A stretch of 64,000 nt of DNA, from the NCBI RefSeq assembly GCF_900101545.1, contig NZ_FMZU01000014.1:124001-188000 (forward strand), written 5' to 3'. Shown here piece by piece: positions 60,742-64,000 of the stretch (positions within the stretch are counted from its first letter, which is position 1; each line of letters opens with the position of its first letter). The notes under the pieces are model-generated. The model worked only from the letters and a program-made list of their open reading frames with translations. It ran no database searches and had not been told where the DNA came from. The DNA comes from Variovorax sp. CF079 (GTDB lineage Bacteria; Pseudomonadota; Gammaproteobacteria; Burkholderiales; Burkholderiaceae_C). The translations under genes and the position numbers were made by a program.

Positions 60742-62469
60742 TTGAACCAGCCGACGCCAGCGATCGTTGCACAGAGCGCCGTGCGCCGCCTGCCGCGCCT
60801 TGCGCTGCTGCTGCTGTGCGCGGCCTACCTGATGCCCGGCCTGCTGGGTCGCGGACCCTGGAAGAGCGCCGACATCGCCGCCTTCGGCTACATGGCCGAA
60901 CTGGCGCGCAGCACCGAGGGCCTGGCGCGCTGGTTCGACCCGATGCTGCTCGGGCTGCGGCCCGAGACGCCCGCCTTGATCCCCTACTGGATCGGCGCCT
61001 GGGCGATCAAGATCGCACCGTCATGGGTGCATCCCGACCTTGCAGTGCGCATCGCCTTCGCCCTCCTGCTCTGGGGCACTTTCACGGCGACCTGGTATGC
61101 GGTCTACTACCTCGCCCGCACGACACAGGCGCAGCCGGTGGCCTTTGCCTTCGGCGGCGAGGCGCGTCCCACCGACTACGCGCGCGCCATCGCGGATGGT
61201 GCGCTGCTGGCGCTGATCGCCTGCCTCGGGCTCGCCCAGCTGGGGCATGAAACCACGCCTGCGCTGGCCCAGCTTTTCTTCACCTCGCACCTGTTCTATG
61301 GCGTCGCAGCGCTGCCCTACCGCCGTGTCGGCCCCCTGATCGCGCTGGTGATCGGCAGCGTCGGCATGACCCTGGGTGGCGGGCCGACCGTCGGGCTGGC
61401 GCTGGGCATCGGCTGCGTGGTCTTGCTCGCCGCCGAACGCCGGCGTGGCCCGGAGACCACGCCGGACGACGAGCCCACGTATTCCACCGGCGCGATCGCG
61501 TCGATCTTTGGCGCCACGGTGTTGGCCGGGCTGCTGGCCGCCTGGCTGGGCCTTCTGCAATGGAAGATCGAACTGCCAGGGAGTCAGCCCGGAACCAGCG
61601 TCTTCGGTGAGCTGCGCAGCCAGGCCAAGCTGCTGCTGTGGTTCACCTGGCCGGCCTGGCCGCTCGCGCTGTGGACGCTGTGGCGCTGGCGCCGGCAGCT
61701 TACGGCTCGCCATGTCGCGCTGCCCTTGTGGTTTGCGCTGGTGCCGCTGGCCGCGACCTGGACCACCAGTTTTTCCGAGCGCTCGCTGCTGCTGGCCTTG
61801 CCCGCCTTCGCGACGCTGGCGGCCTTTGCACTGCCGACCTTCAGGCGCAGCGTCGCGGCGCTGATCGACTGGTTCACGCTGCTTTTCTTCAGCGGCTCGG
61901 CGATCATCATCTGGGTGATCTGGGTCGCGATGCAGACCGGCGTGCCCTCCAAGACGGCAGCCAACGTGGCGAAACTGGCGCCCGGCTTCGTGCCCGAGTT
62001 CTCGGCGGTCGCCTTCGTGTTCGCACTGGCCGCGACGCTGGCCTGGGCCTGGCTCGTCCGCTGGCGTACCGGCCGGCATCGGGCGGCACTCTGGAAGACG
62101 CTGGTACTGCCGGGCGGCGGCGCGGCGCTGTGCTGGATGCTGCTGATGACGCTGTGGCTGCCGGTGCTCGACTACGCGCGCAGCTATGTGCCCCAGGTGC
62201 GCGCCATTTCGGAACGGGTCGGCCAGCCGGTATGCATCTCCGAGATCGCGCTGAGCCGGCCCCACATCGCGGCGCTGCGCCATCACGGCCAGTTCAACCT
62301 GCAGCCGCTGACCGGGTCCCAGACCTGCCCCTGGCTGCTGGCGAGCCCGGAGGCGATCGGGCGCCTGCACAAGATCGTGAACCTCGAAGGCTGGCGCTTC
62401 ATCGGCACGCTGCGCCGCCCGACCAGCGCGAGCGACGACCTGCTGCTCTACCAAAGAATCAATCCTTGA
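60742..62469 (+). CDS. Multi-spanning membrane protein related to ArnT-type glycosyltransferases
   Basis: The 575-residue protein has about ten to twelve membrane spans. The first loop, RGPWKSADIAAFGYMAEL then STEGLARWFDPMLLGLRPE, resembles the first periplasmic loop of ArnT/PMT-type (GT83) glycosyltransferases, which normally carry acidic catalytic residues there. The C-terminal 120 residues form a soluble domain (QVRAISERVGQPVCISEIAL). The start is TTG at 60742. Donor and acceptor are unknown, and a non-enzymatic membrane protein is possible. It overlaps the MATE gene (TTGA). Confidence 0.72.
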   Translation: MNQPTPAIVAQSAVRRLPRLALLLLCAAYLMPGLLGRGPWKSADIAAFGYMAELARSTEGLARWFDPMLLGLRPETPALIPYWIGAWAIKIAPSWVHPDLAVRIAFALLLWGTFTATWYAVYYLARTTQAQPVAFAFGGEARPTDYARAIADGALLALIACLGLAQLGHETTPALAQLFFTSHLFYGVAALPYRRVGPLIALVIGSVGMTLGGGPTVGLALGIGCVVLLAAERRRGPETTPDDEPTYSTGAIASIFGATVLAGLLAAWLGLLQWKIELPGSQPGTSVFGELRSQAKLLLWFTWPAWPLALWTLWRWRRQLTARHVALPLWFALVPLAATWTTSFSERSLLLALPAFATLAAFALPTFRRSVAALIDWFTLLFFSGSAIIIWVIWVAMQTGVPSKTAANVAKLAPGFVPEFSAVAFVFALAATLAWAWLVRWRTGRHRAALWKTLVLPGGGAALCWMLLMTLWLPVLDYARSYVPQVRAISERVGQPVCISEIALSRPHIAALRHHGQFNLQPLTGSQTCPWLLASPEAIGRLHKIVNLEGWRFIGTLRRPTSASDDLLLYQRINP

Positions 62470-63806
62470 CGAGCGAACGGCGGGTGATCGCACGGCACGC
62501 CGCAACCGTGCTGGTCGGCCAGCTGGCGGTGATGGCTTTCGGCGTCACCGACACCATCGTCGCCGGCCGCTATGCCGAAGGCGCGCTCGCGGCGCTCTCG
62601 GTGGGCTCGGCGATCTTCATCAGCGTCTTCGTCTCGCTGATCGGCATGCTGCAGGCCCTGCTTCCGGTGTGGGCCGAGCTGCACGGCGCGAAGCGCACGG
62701 CCGAGGTCGGCCGCTCGGTGCGGCAGTCGCTCTACCTGTGCGGCCTCGCCATCGTGCTCGGCATGGCGGTGCTGCTGTACCCCACGCCGCTGCTGCGCTG
62801 GGCCGAGGTGCCGCTGGCCATGCGCGCCGACGTCGAAGCCTACCTGTGCGTACTCGCCTTCGCCCTGCCCCCGGCACTGCTGTTTCGCCTGTTCAGCACG
62901 CTGAACCAGAGCCTGGGCAAGCCCCAGCTCGTGACTTGGCTGCAGCTGGGCTCGCTGTGCCTGAAGCTGCCGCTGTCGATCTGGTTCACCTTCGGCGGCG
63001 CCGGCTGGCCTGCGATGGGCCTGGTGGGCTGCGGCTGGGCCACGCTGGTGGTGAACTGGGCGATGCTCGCCTGCGCGATCTGGCTGCTGCGCAGCCAGCC
63101 CCTTTACCGCGAGTACCGCTTCTGGCGGCGCATCGAGGCGCCCGACTGGCGCCAGATCGGCCAGTTCGCCCGGCTCGGCATCCCGGCTGGACTGGCGGTG
63201 CTGGTCGAGGTGACCTCCTTCACGCTGATGGCGCTGTTCATCGCGCGCCTGGGCACGGCCGCATCGGCGGCCCACCAGATTGCGTCGAATCTCACGGCCG
63301 TCGCCTACATGGTGCCCCTGTCGCTCGCCATCGCCACCAGCGCACGCGTGAGCTTTTGGCTCGGCGCCGGCGACGCCGCGCTGGCGCGCCGCGCATGCGT
63401 CAAAGGCTTCGAGCTGACAGTTGTCTGCGCGCTGCTGTTCGCAATGGCCATGGCAACGCTGCGATGGCAATTGTCCGAGGTCTATTCCGGCAATCCCGCC
63501 GTGGTGGCGCTCGGCGCCACGCTGTTGCTGGCCACGGCGGCCTACCATTTCGTGGATGCGCTGCAGACGCTGTGCGTCTTCGTGCTGCGCTGTTACCGGG
63601 TCACGGTGATGCCGCTGGTCCTCTACTGCGCGCTGCTCTGGGGCGTGGGGCTCGGCGGCAGTTATCTGCTGGCCTATCGCGGCATCGGGCCCTGGCCCGC
63701 CATGCAGTCGCCGCTGGCGTTCTGGCTCATGAGCGCGCTGGCCCTGGCGCTCACCGCGGCGCTGTTTCTCGCGCTGCTCGGGTCGACACTCAGGCGACGG
63801 CGCTGA
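62466..63806 (+). CDS. MATE family efflux transporter
   Basis: The 446-residue inner-membrane antiporter has twelve spans in two MatE repeats. Landmarks include HAATVLVGQLAVMAFGVTDTIVAGR at the start, LSVGSAIFISVFVSLIGMLQALLPVWAEL, and GIPAGLAVLVEVTSFTLMALF near residue 238. It exports cationic drugs or metabolites with H+ or Na+. The start is TTG at 62466 (L-TSERRVIAR), overlapping the stop of the glycosyltransferase-like gene. Its last 17 nt overlap the convergent phoR gene. Confidence 0.9.
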   Translation: MTSERRVIARHAATVLVGQLAVMAFGVTDTIVAGRYAEGALAALSVGSAIFISVFVSLIGMLQALLPVWAELHGAKRTAEVGRSVRQSLYLCGLAIVLGMAVLLYPTPLLRWAEVPLAMRADVEAYLCVLAFALPPALLFRLFSTLNQSLGKPQLVTWLQLGSLCLKLPLSIWFTFGGAGWPAMGLVGCGWATLVVNWAMLACAIWLLRSQPLYREYRFWRRIEAPDWRQIGQFARLGIPAGLAVLVEVTSFTLMALFIARLGTAASAAHQIASNLTAVAYMVPLSLAIATSARVSFWLGAGDAALARRACVKGFELTVVCALLFAMAMATLRWQLSEVYSGNPAVVALGATLLLATAAYHFVDALQTLCVFVLRCYRVTVMPLVLYCALLWGVGLGGSYLLAYRGIGPWPAMQSPLAFWLMSALALALTAALFLALLGSTLRRRR

Positions 63807-64000
63807 GCGCGGCCGTCTGCCGCAGGCGCGTGACCGGGAACACGAGCGCGAAGCGCGAGCCCTTGCCCACCGCGCTCTCGATGCGCAGCTCGGCACCATG
63901 GCGCTGCGCGACGTGCTTCACGATCGCCAGGCCGAGCCCGGTGCCGCCGGTTTCGCGCGAGCGGCTGCGATCGATGCGGTAGAAGCGCTCGGTCAGCCGC
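63790..64000 (-). CDS. phoR: Phosphate regulon sensor histidine kinase PhoR, C-terminal part
   Basis: The gene enters from the right edge; 70 codons are present. RLTERFYRIDRSRSRETGGTG then LGLAIVKHVAQRHGAELRIES is the G2-box end of the HATPase_c domain and is close to E. coli PhoR (RLTERFYRVDKARSRQTGG). The stop is TGA at 63790-63792. PhoR phosphorylates PhoB in response to phosphate limitation. The 3' end overlaps the MATE gene by 17 nt. Confidence 0.88.
   Translation of the reverse strand, partial: RLTERFYRIDRSRSRETGGTGLGLAIVKHVAQRHGAELRIESAVGKGSRFALVFPVTRLRQTAALSAVA

Overview
The window is high-GC DNA (roughly two thirds G+C by eye) from a betaproteobacterium of the order Burkholderiales. 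Gene content and order (ilvBHC-pssA-leuA, dnaX-ybaB-recR, a sigma factor followed by DUF3619 and DUF3106 genes, rnhA/yafS facing gloB/mltD, trxA-rho) and protein style point to the family Comamonadaceae, probably Variovorax or a close relative. This is inferred from recognised proteins; there is no rRNA in the window to confirm it. The segment looks chromosomal. I see no insertion sequence, prophage, CRISPR array or tRNA, and no gene-free stretch longer than 300 bases.

Layout. 1-9148: a D,D-peptidase, then branched-chain amino acid synthesis on the minus strand (ilvB, ilvH, ilvC, terminator, pssA, a leucine-rich leader peptide with an attenuator hairpin, and two different 2-isopropylmalate synthases). 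9435-12226: a plus-strand operon with an ECF-type sigma factor, a DUF3619 candidate anti-sigma factor, a DUF3106 protein, an RDD protein and DagK. 12267-16586: LOG protein, a PII protein preceded by a decayed nadE remnant, an EamA transporter, an acyltransferase carrying an in-frame repeat insertion, and a LysR regulator. 16701-19102: M20 peptidase and a Bug solute-binding protein, divergent from LysR. 19122-22396: soluble pyrophosphatase facing away from a membrane H+-pyrophosphatase that carries an OmpA-like C-terminal domain.

23171-29846 is the accessory highlight. A compact minus-strand operon reads lipoprotein phospholipase D, sterol-desaturase-type hydroxylase, fatty acid desaturase, a StlD/DarB-type ketosynthase fused to a heme-oxygenase-like di-iron oxidase domain, a protein I do not recognise and, after a 28-nt gap, two small unknown proteins. 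It looks like a lipid-modifying or lipid-derived metabolite pathway that I cannot match to a described one.

29963-45194: peroxiredoxin, aldehyde dehydrogenase, ZIP transporter with a Fur-like box, SDR, beta-lactamase-fold hydrolase, moaA-mobA-moeA, a cyclic-nucleotide-binding-only protein, rnhA/yafS versus gloB/mltD, and an SsuABC/TauABC-type ABC transporter whose ATPase carries an in-frame palindromic insertion. 45309-57271: MAPEG protein, recR-ybaB-dnaX (dnaX with an A9 slippery run and hairpin), a metzincin protease, 4.5S RNA, a flavoprotein and an AddAB-like helicase-nuclease pair. 57400-64000: trxA, rho, a Gfo/Idh/MocA oxidoreductase, L31 type B, a glycosyltransferase-like membrane protein, a MATE transporter and the C-terminus of PhoR.

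The strongest leads are the ketosynthase/di-iron oxidase lipid cluster, the dnaX slippery site, the palindromic repeats translated in frame inside two unrelated proteins, the HppA-OmpA fusion, and the nadE fossil upstream of glnB.
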